In this document: positions 56,918-64,000 of the stretch, in pieces
Numbering within the stretch: position 1 is the stretch's first letter
Layout: each line of letters opens with the position of its first letter
Source of the DNA: Murinocardiopsis flavida
GTDB taxonomy: Bacteria; Actinomycetota; Actinomycetes; Streptosporangiales; Streptosporangiaceae
DNA length: 64,000 nucleotides
Direction of reading: 5' to 3'
Assembly: GCF_003014485.1 (NCBI RefSeq)
Contig: NZ_PYGA01000015.1
Coordinates: 62,001-126,000, forward strand
Program-made: the position numbers and the translations under genes
Notes under the pieces: generated by a model
Told to the model about the DNA's origin: nothing
The model's input: only the letters and a program-made list of their open reading frames with translations
The model's database searches: none

Positions 56918-57028
56918 CTGAGTCTATACGCTTCCGGCCCCCACTGCGCCACCGCGCCCGGCGTCCACCGGTCGACCGGCAGGAAAACCCGTACGGACCA
57001 CTGCCGCCCTCCCTGTAGAGTTGTCGGC

Positions 57029-57116
57029 GGAGGATTCGCCTAGTGGCCTAGGGCGCACGCTTGGAAAGCGTGTTGGGGGCAACCCCTCACGAGTTCGAAT
57101 CTCGTATCCTCCGCCA
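57029..57116 (+). tRNA. tRNA-Ser (anticodon GGA), CCA encoded
   Basis: The cloverleaf is complete. Acceptor arms GGAGGAT (57029-57035) and ATCCTCC (57106-57112) pair, with discriminator G at 57113 and CCA at 57114-57116. The anticodon stem CACGC/GCGTG encloses the loop TTGGAAA, with anticodon GGA at 57063-57065. A long variable arm with GGGGGCAACCCC, as in serine tRNAs, follows, then the T-arm with GTTCGAATC. The tRNA reads UCC and UCU codons. Its 3' side is a common integration site for mobile islands, and the genes to the right are of the variable kind. Confidence 0.96.
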
Positions 57117-57134
57117 GCCTTCACCGGGCTGTTC

Positions 57135-57168
57135 GAAGGCCCCGACCGGGAAACCGGCCGGGGCCTTC
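57135..57168 (+). terminator. Terminator hairpin after tRNA-Ser
   Basis: GAAGGCCCCG and CGGGGCCTTC arms with an inner CCGG pair and an AAA loop lie 18 bases after the tRNA, a normal place for a tRNA terminator. Confidence 0.75.
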
Positions 57169-57229
57169 GTCGTGCGTGGTCTCAGTTTTGGTCTCAGTCG
57201 GCCGCCGGGGCGATCCCGATCGCGGCCGG

Positions 57230-58069
57230 TCAGACGGCGGCGTGGTCGACGTGCCGCGCGGCCGGGATGCTGGCCGGGCGGTGCGCGGCCAGCAGGGCGA
57301 GCACGAGGACGATCTCGAGGGTGAAGACGTAGGCCATCGCCACGGGCGCCTGGACGCCCACCAGCACCATGGTCGTGTTGACGGCGAAGTGCACCGCGAC
57401 GGCGGCGAACGTCCCCGCGCGGTCGTAGGCGTGGTTGATCAGCAGTGTCATCGGGATGAAGCTGAGTGCGAACAGCAGGCCGCTCAGGCTGTCGATACCC
57501 AGATCGGCCTGCACGGTCCCGTTGATGAAGAACAGCGGCAGGTGCCACACCCCCCAGACGGCGCCCAGCACCAGGCCGGCGCGCACACGGCCCGCGGTCG
57601 CCCGCATGCGCGGGTACGCGGTGCCGCGCCACCCGGCCTCCTCGGACAGCGGGCCGATGAGCAGCATGCTGATGAGGAACGGCACCGGGCCGCCGGCCAT
57701 CCGGAACAGCTCCTGTGCGTTCGCCGTGGTGACGGCGGGCGCGCCCAGCTCGTGCCCGATCAGCGCGCCGCCCACGACGCTCGCCGACGCCAGCGCCATC
57801 AGCAGCGGCGCCCAGAGCAGGATCTTCGGGCGAAGCCGGACGACGTGGTCCGGGGCCGGCTCGCCGCGGCGGCCGCGGCGCACCCGGACCGCGAGCGCGC
57901 CGACCATCGGGCCGAATGCGCCGAACACATAGGGGATGGCCACGGGGGCGGACATCGCGGGCCCGCCGAGCCAGATCGCGAGGAGCCAGGACGCCCAACT
58001 CGTGCCGAAGGTGACTGCGAAGAAGAGGACGAGGCCGCTCGGTCGGCGCGCGGGGGTCGTCGTAGGCAT
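57230..58069 (-). CDS. CPBP family intramembrane metalloprotease
   Basis: CPBP (Abi/CAAX-like) proteins are membrane glutamate/histidine proteases; in bacteria some act in bacteriocin immunity or processing. The 279-residue protein has about eight membrane segments and the three motifs. EEAGWRG at about residues 145-151 has the catalytic Glu pair and Arg, VWHLPLFF has the first metal-binding His, and HFAVNTTMVL has the second His and Asn. The ATG at 58069 has AAAGGA nine bases upstream. It is the first protein gene to the right of tRNA-Ser and is oriented back toward it. Its substrate is not known. Confidence 0.88.
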   Translation of the reverse strand: MPTTTPARRPSGLVLFFAVTFGTSWASWLLAIWLGGPAMSAPVAIPYVFGAFGPMVGALAVRVRRGRRGEPAPDHVVRLRPKILLWAPLLMALASASVVGGALIGHELGAPAVTTANAQELFRMAGGPVPFLISMLLIGPLSEEAGWRGTAYPRMRATAGRVRAGLVLGAVWGVWHLPLFFINGTVQADLGIDSLSGLLFALSFIPMTLLINHAYDRAGTFAAVAVHFAVNTTMVLVGVQAPVAMAYVFTLEIVLVLALLAAHRPASIPAARHVDHAAV

Positions 58070-58227
58070 GGTGTGTGTCCTTTGCGGGGTTCGCGTGGCG
58101 GAACGCGGTGTTCCCGCCACAGGGGGTGATCAGTGGTGGTCGTCGTGCGGCCGGGGCCGCGCGGTGGGCCGGAGGCGGTGCGGGCGCCGCCGCGGGGCGG
58201 CGGGGGCGGCGGGGCCTCCGCCCGCCC

Positions 58228-59175
58228 TCAGGGCGACGCCGGGTGCTCCGCGGCGCCCGGCTCGCGCGGCGCGTCCCGGAGGCGGGGGCCGAGCCACCCG
58301 GCGACCAGCGCCAGCAGGTCGGGGTCGACGGGGTCGCGCAGCAGCCGGCGGTAGGACCGCACCGAGTGCGGCCGGGGGTCGAGGCGCAGCACGTGGGTGA
58401 GGTCGGGGACCCGGTGGACCTCGGCCCCGCCGGGCACCAGGCGGCGGATCTCGTCCAGGTCGGCGGGGTCGACCTGGATGTCCTTGGCGCCGGTGACGGC
58501 AAGCACGGGTACCTCGACGGCGGTCAGGTCCGCACGGGTGTCGTGGCGGAGCATCTCCCGCATCCACCGGGCGTTCACCGGCAGCCCGGCGACGCGCGCC
58601 ACGTCCGTGGTGGTGTTCTTGACGCGGGTGAGCAGCCGTTCGGCAAGGGGGCGCAGGACCGGCAGCAGGATCCGCACGGGAGCGGGGAGGCCGCGGGAGA
58701 TCGACCGGGCCTGCCGGCGGAAGGCGTCCTCCCCGACGCGGGCGAACCCGGCCAGCAGCACCAGTGCCTTGACGCCCGGCTGCGCGCCGAGGGCCATGGC
58801 GTGGAGGGCGCCCTCGCTGTGGCCGACCACGCCGACGGCGTCCGCCCGGATGCCGGGGTGTGCCGCGAGGGCGCGGACCGCGGCCGCGGCGTCGCGGCGG
58901 TTGCCGGTGAATCCGGCGGCCCGCCAGTCGCCGGGGGTGTCGCCCGCCCCGCGCCGGTCGTAGCGCAGTACGGCGATCCCTTCGGCCGCCATGGCGGCGG
59001 CGACCGGCGCGCCCAGGTCCATGCGGAGCCCGGCGGCGTTGCCGTCGCGGTCCATCGGTCCGGACCCGTGCAGCAGGAGGACCGCCGGATGCGGGCCGGG
59101 GCCCTCGGGGAGGGTCAGCGTTCCGGCCAGGGTCACCGCGTCGTCCGCGCCGACCGGCATGTCGATGTGCCGCAC
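58228..59175 (-). CDS. Alpha/beta hydrolase
   Basis: The 315-residue protein has the alpha/beta hydrolase fold of dienelactone-hydrolase-like or esterase-type proteins. The oxyanion region HPAVLLLHGSGPMDRDGN comes first, then YDRRGAGDT and the nucleophile elbow GHSEG with Ser at residue 120. An Asp in VTGAKDIQVDP and a His in LTHVLRLD complete the triad. It has no signal peptide. GTG at 59175 is used, with GGAG three bases upstream, which is tight; ATG at 59160 is the alternative. It is divergent from a small HTH regulator, and a doubled inverted repeat lies between, so its expression is probably controlled by that protein. Confidence 0.88.
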   Translation of the reverse strand: MRHIDMPVGADDAVTLAGTLTLPEGPGPHPAVLLLHGSGPMDRDGNAAGLRMDLGAPVAAAMAAEGIAVLRYDRRGAGDTPGDWRAAGFTGNRRDAAAAVRALAAHPGIRADAVGVVGHSEGALHAMALGAQPGVKALVLLAGFARVGEDAFRRQARSISRGLPAPVRILLPVLRPLAERLLTRVKNTTTDVARVAGLPVNARWMREMLRHDTRADLTAVEVPVLAVTGAKDIQVDPADLDEIRRLVPGGAEVHRVPDLTHVLRLDPRPHSVRSYRRLLRDPVDPDLLALVAGWLGPRLRDAPREPGAAEHPASP

Positions 59176-59194
59176 AAGCTCCGCCTTCCCATTG

Positions 59195-59228
59195 TTCTCA
59201 ATATCGAGAACGTTCTCAAATATGAGAC
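59195..59228. promoter_or_regulatory. Two TTCTC-N6-GAGA inverted repeats, probable HTH-regulator operator
   Basis: TTCTC-N6-GAGAA at 59195-59210 is followed 18 bases later by TTCTC-N6-GAGAC at 59213-59228. The two copies lie on the same face of the helix within the 62-base divergent region between hydrolase and regulator. Confidence 0.7.
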
Positions 59229-59237
59229 CATAGAGTC

Positions 59238-59822
59238 ATGGCAACCGCAAATCTCCTTCTGCACCCCGTCCGGATGCGCATCATGCAGACGCTGCTCGGC
59301 GCCGAGCCGCTGACCACCGCGCAGCTCCGCGAGCGCCTCCCCGACATCGCCCCGGCGACGATGTACCGGCACATCGCCGTGCTCGCCGACGCGGAGGTGC
59401 TGGAGGTGGTGGGCGAGAAGCGCGTCCGCGGCACGATCGAGCGCAGCTACCAGGTACGCCAGGAAAGGGCGCTGGTCGGCGAGGACGACCGGACGACGAT
59501 GACGCGCGACGACCACCGGCAAGCGGTCACCGCGTTCTCGGGAACGCTGCTCGCGGACTTCGGCCGCTACCTCGCCCGCGACGACGCCGACCCCGCGGCC
59601 GACGGCCTGGTCTACCGCCAGGGCGCCGCATGGCTGACCAGCGAGGAGTTCGCCGAACTGGTCGAAGAGTTCGAGAGGGCGGTCACCACGCGCGCCGCGA
59701 GCACCCCGGACGACGGACGCACCCGCCACATCGTCAGCTTCGCCGTCGTCCCCGACACCCCCGGAAAAGCCTCCCGCGAGGTCCCCGGCGCGAACGCCGA
59801 TACCGACCAGGCCACCGATTGA
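59238..59822 (+). CDS. ArsR-like helix-turn-helix regulator
   Basis: The 194-residue protein has a winged-helix domain in the first 75 residues (LLLHPVRMRIMQTLLGAEPL, then APATMYRHIAVLADAEVL and a wing with VRGTIERSYQV). It is followed by a helical region of about 100 residues. This layout is seen in ArsR-like regulators with an extended dimerisation/ligand part; no Cys cluster is present, so it is not a metal sensor. It is divergent from the alpha/beta hydrolase, and the doubled inverted repeat between the genes is its likely operator. The ATG at 59238 lies only ten bases after the last repeat, so autoregulation is likely. Confidence 0.85.
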   Translation: MATANLLLHPVRMRIMQTLLGAEPLTTAQLRERLPDIAPATMYRHIAVLADAEVLEVVGEKRVRGTIERSYQVRQERALVGEDDRTTMTRDDHRQAVTAFSGTLLADFGRYLARDDADPAADGLVYRQGAAWLTSEEFAELVEEFERAVTTRAASTPDDGRTRHIVSFAVVPDTPGKASREVPGANADTDQATD

Positions 59823-59902
59823 TCGGTTCGTTCGCCGTCAGACGGTTCCTTTCCTGATCACCCCATCCGCCGCCGGAATGGCCCATGCGGAGGATCGGCG
59901 GC

Positions 59903-61522
59903 TCATCGGCCCGCCTGGTACTCGCGTACCCGCTGCTGGTGCGCCTCGTCCCACCGACGGGCTCGTCCCGCCCACAGGGGCGCCAGGACGAACACGGCCA
60001 CCGAGACCAGGACGAAGCACAGGGCCGACAGCCCTTCGCCGAGGGCCATCTGCGAGCCGACGTCGCGGAGGCTGATCACGTTGCCGAACGGGGAGATGTC
60101 GGTGAACGCAACGGCGCCCATTTGGCCTCTGGGCAGGCCGGACTTCTCGATCGCGGCCAGGAAGTCGTGCGTCAGCGCCCCGGCGAGGTAGGCCATTCCG
60201 AGGAAAAGGGCGAGTCGGACCACCAGCCGCACGGCATCCGGGCGCCGGGTGGGAAGCCACTGCGCCGGCCGCAGGATCGGAGGACGGTAGGTACCGCCGA
60301 GCGCGGACGCCGCAATGGCGCGGAAGCACACCGCGGGCACCGCGGCAAGGGCGATGTGCGTACCCGCCAGCCACAGCGCGGACGCCGTCCCCGAACCCCA
60401 CTGCCACGTCCAATCCCACATCGCGACCCATAGGAGGGATACGGCCGCGAACGCAAGGCAGCTCCACAGGGAGACCCACACCGCGGCACGGCCGATTGAG
60501 AGCAAACGGGCAGCAGGCGTGTGCAGGCCGGACTCGTAATCGGCCCATTCCCGCTGGAGCCGAGCGCGCTCCTCGCCGGCCTCGCGCCGCTGCCGGTCGG
60601 CCTCACGGTCCTGCCGCGCGCGTTCGCCGTCGGCCCGCTGCCGACTCGCGTACGCCGAGGCAAGCTCGCCGGTGACGAACTGCGCCACCATGCCGAACGG
60701 GCTCCGAGCCCCGCCGGCCTTGGAGATCAGTTCGTCGAACCACGCGACGGAACCAGCCGAGGGTTGTGCCAACACATCGGCGGGCCGCAAGCTCTTCGCG
60801 GGCGGGGGCAGTACGGTGGCGAGCAGCGGGCGACGGGCGTCCCTGTCTGCCGTACGCCGCACGTCGCGCGGCATGTGGCTGCACTGCTCAAGGATGATGT
60901 GCCAGCGCTTGCGAGCGTCGTCCCAGTCCCGCTGTTTGCCTTTCAGTCCGCGCAGCCGCGCGAACCCGGCGAAGACGTCGAGCAGCCGGTGCTTGTGCAG
61001 GTCCTCGTAGAGGCGCGCGTCAGCCCCATCGGGGGCGAGGCGGCGGCGCAGCGCCACCTCGGCCAGCCGCTCGACGGTCACGGAATGCCCTCGGTACACC
61101 GCCTCACCGTTCGGGTCGAGCCAGCGGAGCAGGTAGAGCAGTTTCACGTCCGGGGGGAGCGTGCCTCCGGTCAACCGGCGGTCGATCAGTTCGATCCGGC
61201 CCTCGATATCGTCGGCCTCGGGATCGTCGAAGCTCCGCAGCCATGTGGCGAGGTCCCGCCATCCTTCGGAGGGCGCCCCCGATGTGCCCATGTTCGCAAC
61301 GAACCGCCGCCGGGCTGTGCTCCAGTTGGCACGGACGGTCGCGGCCAGTTCAACGGGGTTAGTGTGCACGGCCCCCGCCAGGACCAGCGGGCGCGGGTCG
61401 GCGCCTTCACGCGGGGCCGCCGCGTGGAATACGACATCGCCGTGGATGTCGCGCGCCTGGACCACGGAGTGGGCGTCGCCCGTGATCTCGTTGTGGACAC
61501 CATCCGCAGGATCGTCCTTCAT
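59903..61522 (-). CDS. Membrane protein with N-terminal VVQA-type motif, coiled coil and four C-terminal helices
   Basis: The 539-residue protein opens with a short strand-rich motif, NEITGDAHSVVQARDIHGDV at about residues 11-30. The pattern N-x-Ile-x-Gly...Val-Val-Gln-Ala-x-x-Ile-x-Gly-x-Val recurs at the N-termini of many actinobacterial STAND-type, kinase-like and other conflict-related proteins. About 250 residues of helical sequence follow, then a charged coiled coil (RQRADGERARQDREADRQRR region). Four membrane helices occur between about 345 and 530. No enzyme domain was recognised. The ATG at 61522 has no convincing ribosome binding site. A truncated IS110 transposase begins about 30 bases upstream, so the original promoter may be lost. 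A role in defence is inference from the motif and place. Confidence 0.7.
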   Translation of the reverse strand: MKDDPADGVHNEITGDAHSVVQARDIHGDVVFHAAAPREGADPRPLVLAGAVHTNPVELAATVRANWSTARRRFVANMGTSGAPSEGWRDLATWLRSFDDPEADDIEGRIELIDRRLTGGTLPPDVKLLYLLRWLDPNGEAVYRGHSVTVERLAEVALRRRLAPDGADARLYEDLHKHRLLDVFAGFARLRGLKGKQRDWDDARKRWHIILEQCSHMPRDVRRTADRDARRPLLATVLPPPAKSLRPADVLAQPSAGSVAWFDELISKAGGARSPFGMVAQFVTGELASAYASRQRADGERARQDREADRQRREAGEERARLQREWADYESGLHTPAARLLSIGRAAVWVSLWSCLAFAAVSLLWVAMWDWTWQWGSGTASALWLAGTHIALAAVPAVCFRAIAASALGGTYRPPILRPAQWLPTRRPDAVRLVVRLALFLGMAYLAGALTHDFLAAIEKSGLPRGQMGAVAFTDISPFGNVISLRDVGSQMALGEGLSALCFVLVSVAVFVLAPLWAGRARRWDEAHQQRVREYQAGR

Positions 61523-61552
61523 GCCGTCACAGTTTTGCCGAACGGTCCCTGC

Positions 61553-62335
61553 GGGACAAGAGTCCACCCGGTGGACGCCTACGCCGCCGCTACCGCGGTG
61601 CTCTCGGGGCGGGCCAGTGGCACGCCCAAGACCCGTGACGGTGTTGTGGAGGCCATCCGTGCCCTGCGGGTGGCGCGCTCCTCGGCGATCAAGGCCCGTA
61701 CTCAGGCCATCAACCAGATCCGCACCCTGATCGTCACCGCCCCCGAAGCGGTGCGTGAGAAGGTGCGCGGCCTGCCTGCCAGCGGGCTGATCAGCACGCT
61801 GGCCCGGTCTCGTCCGAGCGGGGATCTGGCCCGTCCCGCCCCGGCGGCTCTGGTCGCGCTGCGCCGTCCGGCCCGCCGCCATCAAGCGCTGAGCACCGAG
61901 ATCGCCGAGGCCGACACCGATCTGGCCGACCTGGTGTGCCGGACGGCTCCGGATCTGGTCGTCCTGAAGGGAGTAGGGCCCGAGACCGCCGGGCAGCTGC
62001 TGGTCAGCGCCGGGGACAACCCCGAACGGCTGCGTGGTGAGTCCTCGTTCGCGCATCTGTGCGCGGCGGCTCCGGTCCCGGCGTCCTCGGGGCGCACGCA
62101 CCGGCACCGGCTCAACCGCGGCGGTGACCGCCAGGCCAACAAGGCCTTGCACACGATCGTGCTGGTGCGGATGCGTTATGACGCCCGTACCCGTGCCTAC
62201 GTCGCCCGGCGCACCGCCGAGGGAATGTCCAAGAAGGACGTCATCCGATGCCTCAAACGCTACGTGGCCCGTGAGACCTACCAGCATCTACCGCGCCAGC
62301 ATCTGACCGAAGAACAGCTCCTGCAAGCCGCTTGA
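61553..62335 (+). pseudogene. IS110 family transposase, 5'-truncated
   Basis: The frame ending at 62335 encodes the C-terminal two thirds of an IS110-type transposase. It has DAYAAATAVLSGRASG, then AIRALRVARSSAIKARTQAI and a helix-rich middle. The Transposase_20 region follows with LKGVGPETAGQLLVSAG, FAHLCAAAPVPASSG and the RLNRGGDRQANKALH segment. The N-terminal DEDD RuvC-like part, with the first catalytic Asp residues, is missing; the sequence before about 61553 belongs to the neighbouring minus-strand gene. Without it the protein cannot be active. The right end of the element probably lies near 62350, after TTGACATCTATAGGAGC, as in related elements. A deletion removed the left end. Confidence 0.85.
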
Positions 62336-62454
62336 CATCTATAGGAGCTTCCCCACCCGGCCGGACATGCCGGCCATGCCCCGGCCCGGAGTTCGCGTCC
62401 GGTTCGCCTGCGCCGATGAGAGCAGGCGACCACGCGGAACACACTCGCTCGAAC

Positions 62455-62488
62455 ATAGAAGTACAATTTATAGAAACGTACTTCTATA
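62455..62488. promoter_or_regulatory. AT-rich interlocked inverted repeats ahead of the AAA ATPase gene
   Basis: ATAGAAGTAC (62455-62464) and GTACTTCTAT (62478-62487) are perfect ten-base arms around a 13-base spacer. Inside, TATAGAA (62469-62475) and TTCTATA (62482-62488) form a second perfect pair that shares the right arm. The TAGAA half-site thus occurs three times. The stretch is far poorer in GC than its surroundings and lies 16 bases before the GTG start. Confidence 0.65.
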
Positions 62489-62503
62489 CAAGGAGACGAC
62501 CCT

Positions 62504-63979
62504 GTGGACAAGCCCGTCGAGATGTTCGACCGCGGCTACGAATGGGCCGCCTTGGACCGGTTCATCAATGACCCGCAGCCGGGCGCCACTCTCGGAGTCG
62601 TCTCCGGTCGGCGCCGCCAAGGCAAGACCTACCTGCTCGACGCCGCCTGCCGCGTCGCGGGAGGCTTCTACTTCGGCGCGACCGAGGCAACCGACGCCGA
62701 GTCCCTGCGCAGGGTCAGCACCGCGCTCACCGAACACGTCCGGCCCGCCAGCCCGTACCATTTCGCCGACTGGGCGGAAGCCGTCGACGCCCTCCTCGCT
62801 CTCGGTGCCGAACGGCCTGTGCCCGTGGTGATCGACGAGTTCCCCTACCTCGCCAGAGCCAATCCGGAGCTGCCGTCCCTCATCCAGGAGGCGTTCCGGC
62901 CGCAGCGCGAGCAGCGCACGGGTTCCCGCAGCCGACTGCTGCTGTGCGGCTCGGCCCTGTCCTTCATGGGCAGGCTTCTCTCCGGCAATGCCCCGCTGCG
63001 TGGCCGGGCCGGGCTGGAACTGGTGGTCAGGCCGCTGGACCACCGCCTCGCCGCCGAATTCTGGAACATCGCGGACCCCCGCCTGGCATTGAAGGTCAAC
63101 GCGATCGTCGGCGGCACTCCCGCCTATCGGCGCGAGTTCGCCCGAGGCGACAGCCCGACCGGTCCCGAGGACTTCGACGCCTGGGTCATCCGCACCGTCC
63201 TCAATCCCGAGACACCCCTGTTCCGTGAGGCCCGGTACCTCCTTGCCGAGGAACCCGACCTGCGCGACACGGCTCTGTACCTTTCGGTCTTGGCAGCGGT
63301 CGCCGACGGCAACGCCACCCGCGGTGGAATCGCCGGCTACCTGGAACGCAAGGCGACCGACGTCGCGCACCCCATCAACGTCCTCGAAGACGCCGGACTG
63401 CTGCAACGAGACTCAGACGCCTTTCGCAACAACCGCCCCACCTACCGCATCGCAGAGCCGCTGGTCGGCTTCTACCACGCCATCATGCGCCCGGTCTGGG
63501 ACCAGCTGGAACGCCCCGGAAGCGCCGCACGCGTCTGGCAGGCCAGCCGCCGACGCTTTACCAACAACGTCCTCGGCCCCCACTTCGAGCAGGTCTGCCG
63601 CGAATGGGCGCTGCACCACGCGGACCCCGAACTCCTCGGCGGCCTGCCCGCCCGCGTCGGACACGGTGTCGTCCACGACCCCAGTGCCCGCACCGGCCAC
63701 GAGGTCGACGCTGCTGTCATCGGAGTCGCCGACGGCGCCAAACCCCCGCTGCTGGCGATCGGAGAGGCCAAGTGGAACGACACCATGGGCATCGCCCACA
63801 TCGAGCGCCTCCAGCACATCCGTGAACTCATCGCCCGCGCGGGGAAATACGACACCGGCCGCACTCGGCTCATCTGCTTCAGTGGAGCAGGCTTCAACGA
63901 CAAGGCACGCTCCGCTGCCGATGCCTCCTCTGACATCCTGCTGGTCGATCTGCCGACCCTGTACGGCCAGGGGAGCTGA
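62504..63979 (+). CDS. AAA-type ATPase with C-terminal DUF234 nuclease-like domain
   Basis: The 491-residue protein belongs to the archaeal-type ATPase group (MNS STAND-like clade) that ends in DUF234. The P-loop GRRRQGKT lies at residues 35-42, Walker B VPVVIDEFPYL near 107-117, and sensor-1-like LLLCGSALSFM near 145. A winged-helix part follows near 270-310. The C-terminal DUF234 region has the PD-(D/E)xK nuclease pattern in GHEVDAAVIG and LAIGEAKWN, with Asp and Glu-x-Lys in place, so nuclease activity is possible. GTG at 62504 has AGGAG nine bases upstream. Its AT-rich repeat promoter, GC-poor upstream and the adjacent IS110 remnant suggest recent acquisition. The role of this family is not settled; mobile or defence functions are proposed. 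Confidence 0.88.
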   Translation: MDKPVEMFDRGYEWAALDRFINDPQPGATLGVVSGRRRQGKTYLLDAACRVAGGFYFGATEATDAESLRRVSTALTEHVRPASPYHFADWAEAVDALLALGAERPVPVVIDEFPYLARANPELPSLIQEAFRPQREQRTGSRSRLLLCGSALSFMGRLLSGNAPLRGRAGLELVVRPLDHRLAAEFWNIADPRLALKVNAIVGGTPAYRREFARGDSPTGPEDFDAWVIRTVLNPETPLFREARYLLAEEPDLRDTALYLSVLAAVADGNATRGGIAGYLERKATDVAHPINVLEDAGLLQRDSDAFRNNRPTYRIAEPLVGFYHAIMRPVWDQLERPGSAARVWQASRRRFTNNVLGPHFEQVCREWALHHADPELLGGLPARVGHGVVHDPSARTGHEVDAAVIGVADGAKPPLLAIGEAKWNDTMGIAHIERLQHIRELIARAGKYDTGRTRLICFSGAGFNDKARSAADASSDILLVDLPTLYGQGS

Positions 63980-64000
63980 GAACGAACCCTCCGGCGCACC

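Noticed and set aside
57180-57215. Repeated GGTCTCAGT near the tRNA as an attachment site
   Set aside because: The repeat is only nine bases, both copies are on the same side of the tRNA, and it does not copy the tRNA 3' end, so it is not evidence for an att site by itself.
61523-62287. N-terminal extension of the VVQA membrane protein into 794 residues
   Set aside because: The extension is antisense to the IS110 transposase remnant and has no homology to the protein; the motif begins ten residues after the ATG at 61522.

Overview
The window is chromosomal DNA of a high-GC, Gram-positive actinomycete. Evidence: GC close to 70-75 percent throughout, frequent GTG/TTG starts, families such as DUF3105, DUF3159, GAF-ANTAR, SigX5-type sigma factors and YbaB-RecR-LysC, a small bacterial-type SRP RNA, and a tRNA-Ser with encoded CCA. 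Gene content and style fit the Nocardiopsaceae/Streptosporangiales best, but this is an inference and no species can be named from the sequence alone.

Region 1 (1-17 kb) is accessory. It holds an SDR epimerase cut by the window edge, a DUF3105 membrane protein, a methyltransferase, and a compact possible RiPP locus: a 37-codon acidic ORF with a strong ribosome binding site that runs into a YcaO-domain gene. After it come a 479-residue protein with a pilin-like N-terminus, a GltS-type glutamate transporter with a FAD amine/amino-acid oxidase and an RpiR regulator, an FG-GAP lipoprotein, a GAF-ANTAR regulator, a nucleoside hydrolase, and two secreted low-complexity proteins separated by strong hairpins. 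Region 2 (17-37 kb) has a SigX5-type sigma factor with a coupled small-molecule kinase, a LacI regulator, a PAP2 phosphatase, a GntR regulator followed by pdhABC (pyruvate dehydrogenase E1 alpha, E1 beta, E2), a TetR/DUF418 divergent pair, a sugar-type MFS transporter with a PLP enzyme and a NUDIX hydrolase, a NADAR protein and lysC.

Region 3 (37-57 kb) carries pieces of a conserved replication/repair block on the minus strand: recR, ybaB, then about 15.5 kb later dnaX and the SRP RNA, followed by tRNA-Ser(GGA) on the plus strand. The genes between ybaB and dnaX look like accessory cargo: MerR/Old Yellow Enzyme, a PIMT-like methyltransferase, a probable malonate/dicarboxylate locus (GntR, MatC-like permease, fused carboxyltransferase, CaiB-type CoA-transferase) with two matching TGG-N5-CCA promoter sites, a MITE-like element with 41-bp inverted repeats, and an efflux pump / rifampicin-phosphotransferase-like enzyme / TetR group.

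Region 4 (57-64 kb), on the 3' side of the tRNA, looks like a variable island: a CPBP protease, an alpha/beta hydrolase with a divergent HTH regulator and a doubled operator, a membrane protein with a Val-Val-Gln-Ala N-terminal motif seen in conflict-type proteins, a 5'-truncated IS110 transposase and an AAA/DUF234 ATPase under an AT-rich repeat-rich promoter. No CRISPR array, prophage structural gene or rRNA was found. Intergenic inverted repeats are unusually clear in this window, and many could be matched with a neighbouring regulator gene.
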